Part shown: in pieces, positions 54,086-62,148 of the stretch
Numbering within the stretch: the first letter of the stretch is position 1
Layout of the letters: every line of letters begins with the position of its first letter
Made by a program: the position numbers and the translations under genes
From: Paludibacter sp.
GTDB taxonomy: Bacteria; Bacteroidota; Bacteroidia; Bacteroidales; Paludibacteraceae
DNA length: 64,000 bases
Assembly: GCA_019163375.1 (NCBI GenBank)
Contig: JAFLKK010000004.1
Location: 62,001-126,000, forward strand
Reading direction: 5' to 3'
The notes under the pieces: generated by a model
Databases searched by the model: none
What the model was told of the DNA's origin: nothing
What the model saw: only the letters and a program-made list of their open reading frames with translations

Positions 54086-54183
54086 TATAGTGAAAGCATT
54101 TTGTCTATTTGTTGTCTATTATACTATTTGTAACTTCAAAATAATAGCATATATGGACAATATACAGAAAAATGATTTATTAT

Positions 54184-54215
54184 TTTGTATATTGCTATAT
54201 ATTTGATTATATTTG
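54184..54215 (+). promoter_or_regulatory. Promoter of the Nif11-like gene
   Basis: TTTG at 54184-54187 and TATATTTG at 54208-54215 with a 20-nt gap fit the consensus 33 bp upstream of the ATG. The gene therefore has its own promoter. Confidence 0.7.
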
Positions 54216-54247
54216 TACGATAAATAACTTTTAATTAATGATGGTAT

Positions 54248-54466
54248 ATGTCTAAACAAAGTGTAATAGATTTGCTGGAAAAGGGAAGCGGAGATAAAGA
54301 ATTCCGTATCAAGTACGATAATGTAATGACAAAAGAGAGGTTTGTGCAATTGGCAATAGCCGATGGCTACGATTTCACGGTAGAAGAGCTTACTCAAGTC
54401 ATAAGAGCAAATGGAGATCAGTTTGACAACTATGGCAATCCTCCTAAACGCAGCATTTGGTCCTAA
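54248..54466 (+). CDS. Nif11-like leader peptide/RiPP precursor candidate (72 aa)
   Basis: The product has a Nif11-type helical leader: the FVQLAIADGYDFTVEELTQ segment (residues about 37-55) matches the Nif11/NHLP leader signature. The tail (IRANGDQFDNYGNPPKRSIWS) lacks the usual GG cleavage motif and is rich in G, N and P. Nif11 leaders guide RiPP maturases, but no radical-SAM, LanM-like or peptidase/ABC export gene is within this window. It has its own promoter and a terminator after it. It may be a stand-alone Nif11-domain protein rather than a natural-product precursor. Confidence 0.7.
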   Translation: MSKQSVIDLLEKGSGDKEFRIKYDNVMTKERFVQLAIADGYDFTVEELTQVIRANGDQFDNYGNPPKRSIWS

Positions 54467-54523
54467 TACAAGCGCTATTCCGGTCTTACGTTATTCTCTA
54501 TTCCGAAGTTGAAGAGAAAAGAG

Positions 54524-54557
54524 CAAGGGCTGTCTCAAAAAAAGGAGACAGCCCTTG
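54524..54557 (+). terminator. Terminator after the Nif11-like gene
   Basis: CAAGGGCTGTCTC (54524-54536) pairs perfectly with GAGACAGCCCTTG (54545-54557); the 8-nt loop is A-rich. It lies 58 bp after the stop. Confidence 0.8.
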
Positions 54558-54622
54558 TTGTCTTGATATTGTGAAGTTTATACCGTATATTTTTTTTTGT
54601 ATATTTGTGCGAATAAATATTC

Positions 54623-55846
54623 ATGTTTACCCAACCCTTCAATCCGAATACCATGACAAAATTAACTAAAGTAAGTTCTTCGCGTCTTCTTTCACTCGAT
54701 GTGCTACGCGGCATAACCATTGCAGGAATGATTTTAGTCAACAATCCCGGAAGCTGGGGTAGCATTTACGCTCCGCTCCGTCATGCTCAATGGAATGGGT
54801 TGACTCCTACTGATCTTGTATTTCCATTTTTCATGTTTATCATGGGAGTTTCCATGTTTCTTTCGTATAAAAAGTTCGACTTCAAATTCACCGCCCAAAC
54901 ATTTTCAAAATTACTTCGTCGTTCGGTTTTGCTCTTTCTTATTGGGGTAGCGTTGAATTGGTTTGGACATTTTGGTGGAACATTAAGAGAGCTGTGGACG
55001 GAAGATCTTACTTTCTTCGCTAAAATAGGACAAGAAGCCAACAATTTTGAGTCGCTCAGAATACTTGGCGTTTTGCAACGACTGGCACTCGTGTCATTTT
55101 TTGGTTCGCTGGCTGTTTTGATCTTTAAGCCCAAACGCGCGCTGTGGATAAGTGCAATTCTCTTAGTCTTTTATTGGATATTGATAGTTGTATCCGATAG
55201 TTTTGAGCAAAATAGCAGCAGTTTAGTGGCCATTATCGACCGTGCTGTTTTGGGCATTCGTCACATGTATACCGATCATTTGCCCGATGGTTCGGCAGTT
55301 GTATTCGATCCTGAAGGTGTATTGAGTACCCTTCCTTGCATAGCGCATGTTTTAATTGGAGTTTGGGCCGGAAAATTAATTTCCGAAGTGAAAGAAAATG
55401 GAGTGCGGATTCAAAAGTTGTTTATCTTCGGAACGATTATCCTGTTTTTAGGATTTTTACTTCAGTACGGTTTCCCTATCAATAAAAAAATATGGAGTTC
55501 GAGTTTTGTGCTGACCACTTGTGGATTGGCATCGCTTTTACTGGCACTGCTCATTTGGCTGATCGATATAAAAGCTAAAAAGAATTGGAGCGTTTTCTTC
55601 GAGTCATTCGGTGTAAACCCTATGTTTATTTATGTGGTAGCTGCCGTGCTGAGCGTTTTGTTGGGCAATATCGGTTTTACGGTTTACGGCGAATGGGTAT
55701 CCATACATGCTTACGTTTACAGTCAATGGTTATCTCCGGTTTTTGGTGATCTTATGGGATCGTTGCTGTTCGCACTGTTGTTTGTAACGCTTAACTGGTT
55801 TATTGGCAATATACTGTACAAAAAGAAGATTTTTATCAAATTATAG
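54623..55846 (+). CDS. HGSNAT/NagX-like membrane acyltransferase family protein
   Basis: The 407-aa integral membrane protein has about ten hydrophobic segments and opens with RLLSLDVLRGITIAGMILVNNPGSW, the signature of the heparan-alpha-glucosaminide N-acetyltransferase-like (DUF5009/DUF1624) family. Such proteins transfer acyl groups to sugars across the membrane, as in peptidoglycan or glycan recycling. The start may instead be the ATG at 54653 (MTKLTKV). It is followed by a terminator, so it is a single gene. The substrate is unknown. Confidence 0.82.
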   Translation: MFTQPFNPNTMTKLTKVSSSRLLSLDVLRGITIAGMILVNNPGSWGSIYAPLRHAQWNGLTPTDLVFPFFMFIMGVSMFLSYKKFDFKFTAQTFSKLLRRSVLLFLIGVALNWFGHFGGTLRELWTEDLTFFAKIGQEANNFESLRILGVLQRLALVSFFGSLAVLIFKPKRALWISAILLVFYWILIVVSDSFEQNSSSLVAIIDRAVLGIRHMYTDHLPDGSAVVFDPEGVLSTLPCIAHVLIGVWAGKLISEVKENGVRIQKLFIFGTIILFLGFLLQYGFPINKKIWSSSFVLTTCGLASLLLALLIWLIDIKAKKNWSVFFESFGVNPMFIYVVAAVLSVLLGNIGFTVYGEWVSIHAYVYSQWLSPVFGDLMGSLLFALLFVTLNWFIGNILYKKKIFIKL

Positions 55847-55897
55847 ATAACCAACCCCAACTGATGTTACACTAATTATGTGGCTCAGCAGTTAATA

Positions 55898-55937
55898 AAA
55901 GCCACACTTCAGAATAGTTTCCGAAGTGTGGCTTTTT
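55898..55937 (+). terminator. Terminator
   Basis: AAAGCCACACTTC (55898-55910) pairs with GAAGTGTGGCTTT (55923-55935), followed by TT. It lies about 50 bp after the acyltransferase-like gene. Confidence 0.85.
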
Positions 55938-56014
55938 AGTTAGCTAAAATGTAATTGAAAATCAATTGTTTATGATGTTTTAGAAAAATAGTTGAAAAAA
56001 AATGTATTTTTTGC

Positions 56015-56045
56015 TTTGTCAATTAAAATATAGTTCGTTACTTTG
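56015..56045 (+). promoter_or_regulatory. Promoter of the YtrA-type ABC operon
   Basis: TTTG at 56015-56018 and TTACTTTG at 56038-56045 (one mismatch to TAnnTTTG) are 19 nt apart, 36 bp before the ATPase ATG. The GntR regulator of the operon may act here. Confidence 0.55.
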
Positions 56046-56080
56046 TGGCATAGTTACATAGACCACTAAACATATATGCC

Positions 56081-56893
56081 ATGATCAACATTAAAAACTT
56101 ATCATTTCATTACAAAAAGAAGTCGCCACTGTTCAACGATTTTTCGTTGGAGGTAGAAAGCGGATGCATCGTAGGGCTGCTCGGTAAAAACGGAGCAGGC
56201 AAATCGACCCTACTGCATTTAATCTCAGGATTAATTCAGCCTAAAGCAGGAAAAATCAATGTAAACGGATTTGTTCCGTTTGAGCGCAACCCCAATTATT
56301 TGGCGGACGTATACATGGTTCCCGAGGAATTCGCGTTTCCTCCTATCAGTATTTCCACCTACGTGAAAGCCTTTAGTCCGCTCTACCCGAGCTTCGACTC
56401 TCAAAAGCTTCACGACATCTTTAAGGAATTTGAATTGCACCCCACTTCTAACCTGAACAAACTTTCGCACGGACAGCGTAAAAAGTTTCTGATAGCGTTT
56501 GCGCTTTCTACTAACTGTAAAATGTTGGTACTCGACGAACCTACCAATGGGCTGGATATTCCGTCTAAAAGTCAGTTTCGTAAAATTTTGGTGAGTTCGG
56601 TAACCGACGAACAATTGGTTATTATTTCCACCCATCAGGTGAAAGACATCGACACGGTGATTGACACGGTGGTGGTGATTGAGAATGGTACTATTATCTA
56701 TCAGGAAAACACTGACGAAATAGCTCAGAAACTGTATTTCGACCTGGTGCCATCGCTTGCCGGGATAGAAAATGTGCTTTACCACGAGCAATGTACCCTG
56801 GGTCAGAGAATTATAGTCCCAACCTCCAACGGTAATGAATCAAGCATCGATTTGGAACTCTTGTTTAATGCAATCATCAACAAAACAATCTAA
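56081..56893 (+). CDS. ABC transporter ATPase (YtrB-like)
   Basis: The 270-aa ATPase has Walker A (GLLGKNGAGKST), signature LSHGQRKK and Walker B (LVLDEPTNGLDIPS), followed by the H-loop STHQVKDI. It would drive the adjacent permease. In this operon type (ATPase, permease, GntR regulator) the exporters often handle cell-wall-active compounds or antibiotics, by analogy with the B. subtilis ytr operon. The next gene's ATG is 14 nt after its stop. Confidence 0.88.
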   Translation: MINIKNLSFHYKKKSPLFNDFSLEVESGCIVGLLGKNGAGKSTLLHLISGLIQPKAGKINVNGFVPFERNPNYLADVYMVPEEFAFPPISISTYVKAFSPLYPSFDSQKLHDIFKEFELHPTSNLNKLSHGQRKKFLIAFALSTNCKMLVLDEPTNGLDIPSKSQFRKILVSSVTDEQLVIISTHQVKDIDTVIDTVVVIENGTIIYQENTDEIAQKLYFDLVPSLAGIENVLYHEQCTLGQRIIVPTSNGNESSIDLELLFNAIINKTI

Positions 56894-56906
56894 TCTCAGA
56901 AGAAAT

Positions 56907-57755
56907 ATGAATTCAAATAAATTTTTTAGCTTCAGCAGGTTTTACCAGCTACTTCGCAACGATATTTTACTCAATTATAAAAAATATCTACTCACCATTG
57001 CGGGTGCGTTTATTTTGGGTTTTATTGTTACAAATGCGCAAATGCCCAATTATATGGATAATGATAGTACCTATAAATTTGACTCTTCAAGCTATATGAC
57101 TCTTTTTGTCACGTGTCTTGTGGGACTTGGAGCATTTGTAGGTTCTGCATTTTCGGAATTAAGTTCAAAAATCAAAACAAGCAATTATTTGCATATGCCG
57201 GCATCTACATTGGAGAAATTTCTATGCCAGTTTGTTATTCGAGCCCTGGTTGGAACTGTTATATTCCTTTTTATTTTCTGGGTCGATGCTCACTTAGCAC
57301 GTATAGTATCACTTAATCATATAGAATACTTGAATGGACAACCGGCAGGACCGGAAAAATATGACTATATTGAAAAGTTTCATTACTCCATGCTGTTGAT
57401 TAAAAGTAAATATCCTTTTGTAACAAACTGGAAATTGTTTGAAGGAATAGGTATGATTCTGATTGCTTTTTCAACGGGTATATTTTTGTTTTCAGTAAAG
57501 ATTTTCTTTCGGAAACTGGGGTTGATAAAAACAGGAATTACACTTGTTGCGACACTGTTCTTGATTATGTTCGTAATGACATTTTTTTCACATCTGTTCT
57601 ATCCTGAAACAAAGGGTTTAGACATAGCCAATATCGATTACACATTAACTAATGGCTATAAAAATAGTGAAATACTCCTTTATTCAATAGCCTATATAGC
57701 ACCTTTGTTTTTACTTCCGCTGGGTTACTTTAAACTTAAAGAGAAACAACTATGA
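56907..57755 (+). CDS. ABC transporter permease
   Basis: The 282-aa protein has about six membrane helices. The ATG at 56907 is preferred to the frame's start at 56835, which would overlap the ATPase gene and add residues unlike the family. It ends with YFKLKEKQL. Its stop overlaps the GntR gene start by 4 bp, so translation is coupled. It forms the membrane part of the transporter with the upstream ATPase. Confidence 0.8.
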   Translation: MNSNKFFSFSRFYQLLRNDILLNYKKYLLTIAGAFILGFIVTNAQMPNYMDNDSTYKFDSSSYMTLFVTCLVGLGAFVGSAFSELSSKIKTSNYLHMPASTLEKFLCQFVIRALVGTVIFLFIFWVDAHLARIVSLNHIEYLNGQPAGPEKYDYIEKFHYSMLLIKSKYPFVTNWKLFEGIGMILIAFSTGIFLFSVKIFFRKLGLIKTGITLVATLFLIMFVMTFFSHLFYPETKGLDIANIDYTLTNGYKNSEILLYSIAYIAPLFLLPLGYFKLKEKQL

Positions 57756-58129
57756 GTATAGATTTTAAATCGACAAAAGGTATTTTCCAGCAAATAGCGG
57801 ATAACCTTTGTCACCAGATACTCGAAGGCAAGCTCGCTCCCGGCGAACGCGTACCCTCGGTACGCGAGTTGGCGATAGAGTTTGAAGTGAACCGGAATAC
57901 GCTCTTAAGGACGTATGCCATACTGCAGGATGCAGGCGTGATTGACAATAAACGTGGTATTGGATTTTTTGTAACGGAAGATGCATTGGATCGTATCCTG
58001 AAAACCGAGAAACAAGCATTTTTCAAGAATGAATTACCCGAGTTTATTCAAAAAATAAAAATGCTCAGACTTACAAATAATGATTTAACTGACTTACTAA
58101 CAGCTATACAAGAAAATGAAAACAAGTAA
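57752..58129 (+). CDS. GntR-family regulator (YtrA subfamily)
   Basis: The 125-aa protein is a winged helix-turn-helix (IFQQIADNLCHQILEGKLAPGERVPSVRELA, then NRNTLLRTYAILQDAGVIDNKRGIGFFVT) followed by a short dimerisation tail, the YtrA subfamily layout. It lies inside its own operon and probably represses it until a cell-wall or antibiotic signal is present. The ATG overlaps the permease stop, and its own 3' end overlaps the next gene by 14 nt. Confidence 0.9.
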   Translation: MSIDFKSTKGIFQQIADNLCHQILEGKLAPGERVPSVRELAIEFEVNRNTLLRTYAILQDAGVIDNKRGIGFFVTEDALDRILKTEKQAFFKNELPEFIQKIKMLRLTNNDLTDLLTAIQENENK

Positions 58130-58817
58130 TATAATTATAACAGCTTTTGCCATTCTTATTGTGGGTGCGATGCTTTTCTTATTTGCAGACTCCATAAAAC
58201 ACAAAGATGAAGAAAAAAATAAAATCAGTTACAAGGAATATCCTTTACCAAGCTTCAAGGTAATTGTAGCCGAAGAAGCTTCGGATATTCATGTTGACCG
58301 TTCGGACAGCACTTTGATGAGTATAGAATATGTGAAAGGAGTTAAAACACCTGCAAAATTGTATGAGGTTATTAATGACACCTTGCACGTTTATTGCGGA
58401 CTTAGAGCCTTTATAAAATGTAAGCAAATATCTCAAATAATAGGTAAAAAACACCTGTGGATAAATGTTAGTCATTTTGAACCGGACTCATTAACAGTTA
58501 AGATTACAGGGGGTAGATTTATTTATAATAATGATGGTGCAAAAAAATATACAATTAATGCACGAAAATATGATATGAATATTATTGTAAATGACAGCGC
58601 ACTTGTTTATCTAAATAACTCCAAATTAGGAAATCTCACAATAAAATTAAACAACGCTTTTGTAAATAATTATTGTGAAACTAAAAGTCTCAATGCTAAA
58701 CTAACACATGGTGCCAAACTTTATAGCAAGGATAATAATAGAGTCATTGCCATTGAAAAAGATACAACCAGTACTGTGTCCATCGACAACAATGATTATT
58801 CTGCGATTAGATTATGA
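58116..58817 (+). CDS. Membrane-anchored protein with GIN/DUF2807-like domain (233 aa)
   Basis: The N-terminal 26 residues form a membrane anchor (MKTSNIIITAFAILIVGAMLFLF). The remainder shows repetitive short beta strands (NASTLTIKL-like: YDMNIIVNDSALVYLNN, GNLTIKLNNAFVNN) as in GIN/DUF2807 adhesin-type domains. It ends the YtrA-type operon, and is the only non-transport gene in it, suggesting an envelope-facing accessory role. Function unknown. Confidence 0.6.
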   Translation: MKTSNIIITAFAILIVGAMLFLFADSIKHKDEEKNKISYKEYPLPSFKVIVAEEASDIHVDRSDSTLMSIEYVKGVKTPAKLYEVINDTLHVYCGLRAFIKCKQISQIIGKKHLWINVSHFEPDSLTVKITGGRFIYNNDGAKKYTINARKYDMNIIVNDSALVYLNNSKLGNLTIKLNNAFVNNYCETKSLNAKLTHGAKLYSKDNNRVIAIEKDTTSTVSIDNNDYSAIRL

Positions 58818-58879
58818 AATTGATAACGATTCTTGAAAAAATATAGAAACAACCCTGTTTCTTAGCTTGAACTTATAAA

Positions 58880-58940
58880 AAAACAGCTCTTAGTTAGTAA
58901 AGCAATGCTCCATTATTCTACCAACTAAGAGCTATTTTCA
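58880..58940 (+). terminator. Terminator of the ABC operon
   Basis: AGCTCTTAGTT (58885-58895) pairs with AACTAAGAGCT (58923-58933) around a 27-nt loop, followed by ATTTTC. It lies about 65 bp after the last gene. Confidence 0.75.
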
Positions 58941-59506
58941 TAATCAATTGACTATTGTTTACTAACCCAATGTTACATTGTCAATAGTAATACCATTATT
59001 CTTCAGAGCGCGCACCCACTCAATAATAAGCTACCCTCTCTTTGGTTGGACTGAAATTCATTTAGGTTAGCATTTGGATATACTTCTATTTGGAGAGCTT
59101 TACTGTTACCTACAGAAATGGTAGTAGTGAGAATTAGTTTTAGTGTAAATCATAGATTTAGCAGACATAATATCCAAAACACGGATACTTTGGCTGCAGT
59201 GATACAGCACAAAGTTTTAAATTTCATTACTTTAGGTATCTATTTTTAGAAGTAAAGTTAATAACGCTACAACATAAAATAAAAATAGTTAATGTTATGT
59301 AATATGTTTTTTAGTTATTTACTAAAACATTTACTTTGCTTAAAATTTCACACATTGTATATTTTGACCGAGACGAAATCTCTCAATATAAAACACTTGT
59401 AAATTGTTCAAATTGGTTGTTGGATAAGGTTTGCGAGAACAACAATTTGGATAATAATGAGACCTAACGGAAAATCGAATAACTAACCATAAAAATCAAC
59501 TCTACT
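58941..59506. other. Gene-free stretch
   Basis: I see no credible gene. The region is AT-rich, with a possible 5' leader around 59470-59506; AAATCGAATAACTAACCATAAAAA and following bases are repeated almost exactly before the tandem copy at 62149, so the leader was duplicated with the gene. Confidence 0.6.
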
Positions 59507-62062
59507 ATGAAAAAACTCACGTTCACATGTTTATTATATTTGTTTTCGGTACTAGTAGTAAGCTCTCAAACCGTAATCGACCATCCTACAACAGGATTAA
59601 GTCTGCATAATAATTCGACGATTACAAAAGTGGAGCTTACCGATACCACTACTATTATGTCTATTCACACAAAATACACACCAGGATGGTGGATTTGGAT
59701 TCCAAAAGAAACCTACATTCAGCCTGTTGGCGGCGAGAAATTATTTGTTAAACGATCTGAAGGGATACCTTTAAATGAACGGTACACCATGCCGGCTTCG
59801 GGTGAAGTCAGTTATGCATTGATATTCCCCGCCATTCCAAAATCTACCCAATATATCGACTATGGAGAAGCCAACGAAGGAGGCAACTGGTTCATATATG
59901 ATATTGCAACTAAACCGAATGCAAATAATTCGCTGTCACCAAAAGGGTTGAATGGCAATTGGTTTGATAAAACCAGCGGACAGTGGGAGTTTGGTTTTTA
60001 CGATAAATACGTGGTTTACAATAATAAACTGTGGAGCTATAGTTTCCCGAAGGATAAGAAATCTTCCAATTCAATAAAGCTCACAGGCAATGGGAAAACG
60101 ATGGATGTATTTTACAAAATTACCTCGCCGGGAACTATTTTGTTAGGCTTATCGGCTCAAAACCTAAAGGAATATAGCAATAATGCCACTGAAGCTAAAA
60201 AGATAAAGCTAATAGATGACAAACCCTACGAACTGCCGGTTTTCAAAATTGATTCGGCAACCTACAGTGGTTATATTAAGAATTATACTCCGCGTGTTGG
60301 TGTAAAAACACTTTCTATCTCTATCGACGATATTATTACCGGCAAACAAAATAATTTTGTAATCAGAATTGCTGAAAACGGATTCTTTTCGACTAAAATG
60401 CCTATTTACTATCCACATGTTTGTTATGTACGTTCGTCCATCTATAATGGTCTTGTTTTCTTAGAACCGGGTAAAGAAGTTTTTCAACTTCTTGGCACAG
60501 CTAATCCGCTTTTTATGGGAGAATCTGCCAAAATAAACTCAGACATTTTTGAATTGATGAAAATCAGAAATTTTGATTATAGAGATATGCAAAGCAAAAT
60601 TTTGGATATGTCACCGGCTCAATACAAATCGTATAATGAAATTTGTAAGAATAAAGATTTGACTGTTTTGGATTCGATAATGAAAACCAATACAATATCC
60701 GCTAAAGCATATCAGGTAATGAATATGCATTTTGAATACGAATCGGCCTCAAATAAAATGTTTTATGATTATTATTGGGAAAGTGCTTACCGCGAAAAAA
60801 ATAAAATACCACGCACACAAAGAACGATACCGGTAAAATCCGATTCATTAACAGTTGAATATTTCGATTTTATAAACAACGAATCTGTAAATAATCCCTT
60901 AGCAGTAGTTAGTCCCAGTTACAACATCTATATAAATCGACTAAAATATTTAGAGATTCTCCAGGGCGCTAACTCATTTATTAGTAGCCCGATAAAGATT
61001 GTGACAGATCTTGAGAAATCAGGATATAACTTGACTGAGTCAGAAAAACTATTGGTTGAAAAAATAAAAGAACTGGATGCAATTCAAAATGGAGCAGAAG
61101 AAAAGAGTTATAACGAAAAATATGCGAAACCGACTACCAATTTTTTTACGAAACATCAGCAAATTATAGCAAAACTATACAAAGAGAATCCAAAAGCGGA
61201 TTTTTCGACTTTTGCCGTATATTTCAAAGAAAATAAGGTACAACTCACAGAGGATGAAGAGGCATTAATGAAAGCTATTATAGACCATAGCCAATCTGAT
61301 GCAGCTCTTAAAACCAGTGCATGGCATAAAGCAAACGGCGATTCACTAAATACATTTTATAAAAGACATAATAATGTTATGATGGAGCAATTTGCCCAAG
61401 CACGAAATACTAGTCGGGATAAAACGCTAAAAAAGTTATTTAATGTAGAACCGGGCTTGGGAAGAGATATTATGCTAGCACAAGATTATTGTCGCAATAT
61501 AGTGGAAGAAGTATCTCCGGTAAGCGATAAAAAATTGAAGGCTATCCAACAACAATTCAGTACGCCATTTGTAGCCGAATATGTGGCCTTGTGCAATAAT
61601 CAGGCAATTGCCAAGCTGGAAGCCAATAAGAAGAAAACTGGTTTTGTGGTAAACGAAACACCTAAAACAGAAGCCGACAAGATTTTTGATGCTATTATCA
61701 AGAAGTACAGAGGAAAAGTGATTTACGTAGATTTCTGGGCAACCTGGTGCAGTCCATGCCGTAGTGGTATCGAACAAATCAAACCATTAAAAGAAGAATT
61801 AGCCGGAAAAGATATTGTGTTTGTGTATATCACCGATCAATCATCGCCACAAAGCACTTGGGCCAATATGATTCCTGACATTAAAGGAGAACATTACCGT
61901 GTCTCAACTGATGAATGGAACTATTTGAAGGCGATGTTTAATGTTTCAGGAATTCCACACTATGTACTCGTTGGTAAGACTGGCGAAGTTGTTAATCCTA
62001 ACTTCGGGCATTATGATAATGAAAAACTAAGATACGAGCTGGAGAAGTACATAAAAGAGTAA
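59507..62062 (+). CDS. Large TlpA-family thioredoxin-domain protein, copy 1 (851 aa)
   Basis: A signal peptide (MKKLTFTCLLYLFSVLVVSSQ) is followed by about 700 residues of unrecognised sequence, rich in beta strands up to about residue 330 and then helical. The C-terminal thioredoxin domain has the active site WCSPC near residues 747-751 (FWATWCSPCRSGIEQIKPL) and IPHYVLVGKTGEV with the cis-proline. It should face the periplasm and reduce or exchange disulfides. Such long Bacteroidota TlpA proteins are of unknown substrate. Confidence 0.8.
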   Translation: MKKLTFTCLLYLFSVLVVSSQTVIDHPTTGLSLHNNSTITKVELTDTTTIMSIHTKYTPGWWIWIPKETYIQPVGGEKLFVKRSEGIPLNERYTMPASGEVSYALIFPAIPKSTQYIDYGEANEGGNWFIYDIATKPNANNSLSPKGLNGNWFDKTSGQWEFGFYDKYVVYNNKLWSYSFPKDKKSSNSIKLTGNGKTMDVFYKITSPGTILLGLSAQNLKEYSNNATEAKKIKLIDDKPYELPVFKIDSATYSGYIKNYTPRVGVKTLSISIDDIITGKQNNFVIRIAENGFFSTKMPIYYPHVCYVRSSIYNGLVFLEPGKEVFQLLGTANPLFMGESAKINSDIFELMKIRNFDYRDMQSKILDMSPAQYKSYNEICKNKDLTVLDSIMKTNTISAKAYQVMNMHFEYESASNKMFYDYYWESAYREKNKIPRTQRTIPVKSDSLTVEYFDFINNESVNNPLAVVSPSYNIYINRLKYLEILQGANSFISSPIKIVTDLEKSGYNLTESEKLLVEKIKELDAIQNGAEEKSYNEKYAKPTTNFFTKHQQIIAKLYKENPKADFSTFAVYFKENKVQLTEDEEALMKAIIDHSQSDAALKTSAWHKANGDSLNTFYKRHNNVMMEQFAQARNTSRDKTLKKLFNVEPGLGRDIMLAQDYCRNIVEEVSPVSDKKLKAIQQQFSTPFVAEYVALCNNQAIAKLEANKKKTGFVVNETPKTEADKIFDAIIKKYRGKVIYVDFWATWCSPCRSGIEQIKPLKEELAGKDIVFVYITDQSSPQSTWANMIPDIKGEHYRVSTDEWNYLKAMFNVSGIPHYVLVGKTGEVVNPNFGHYDNEKLRYELEKYIKE

Positions 62063-62148
62063 GACCTTACTCAGTTGGGGTAGTTTAATCTGCATATTTT
62101 ATTGTTCAAAAGGAAATCGAATAACTAACCATAAAAATCAACTCTACT

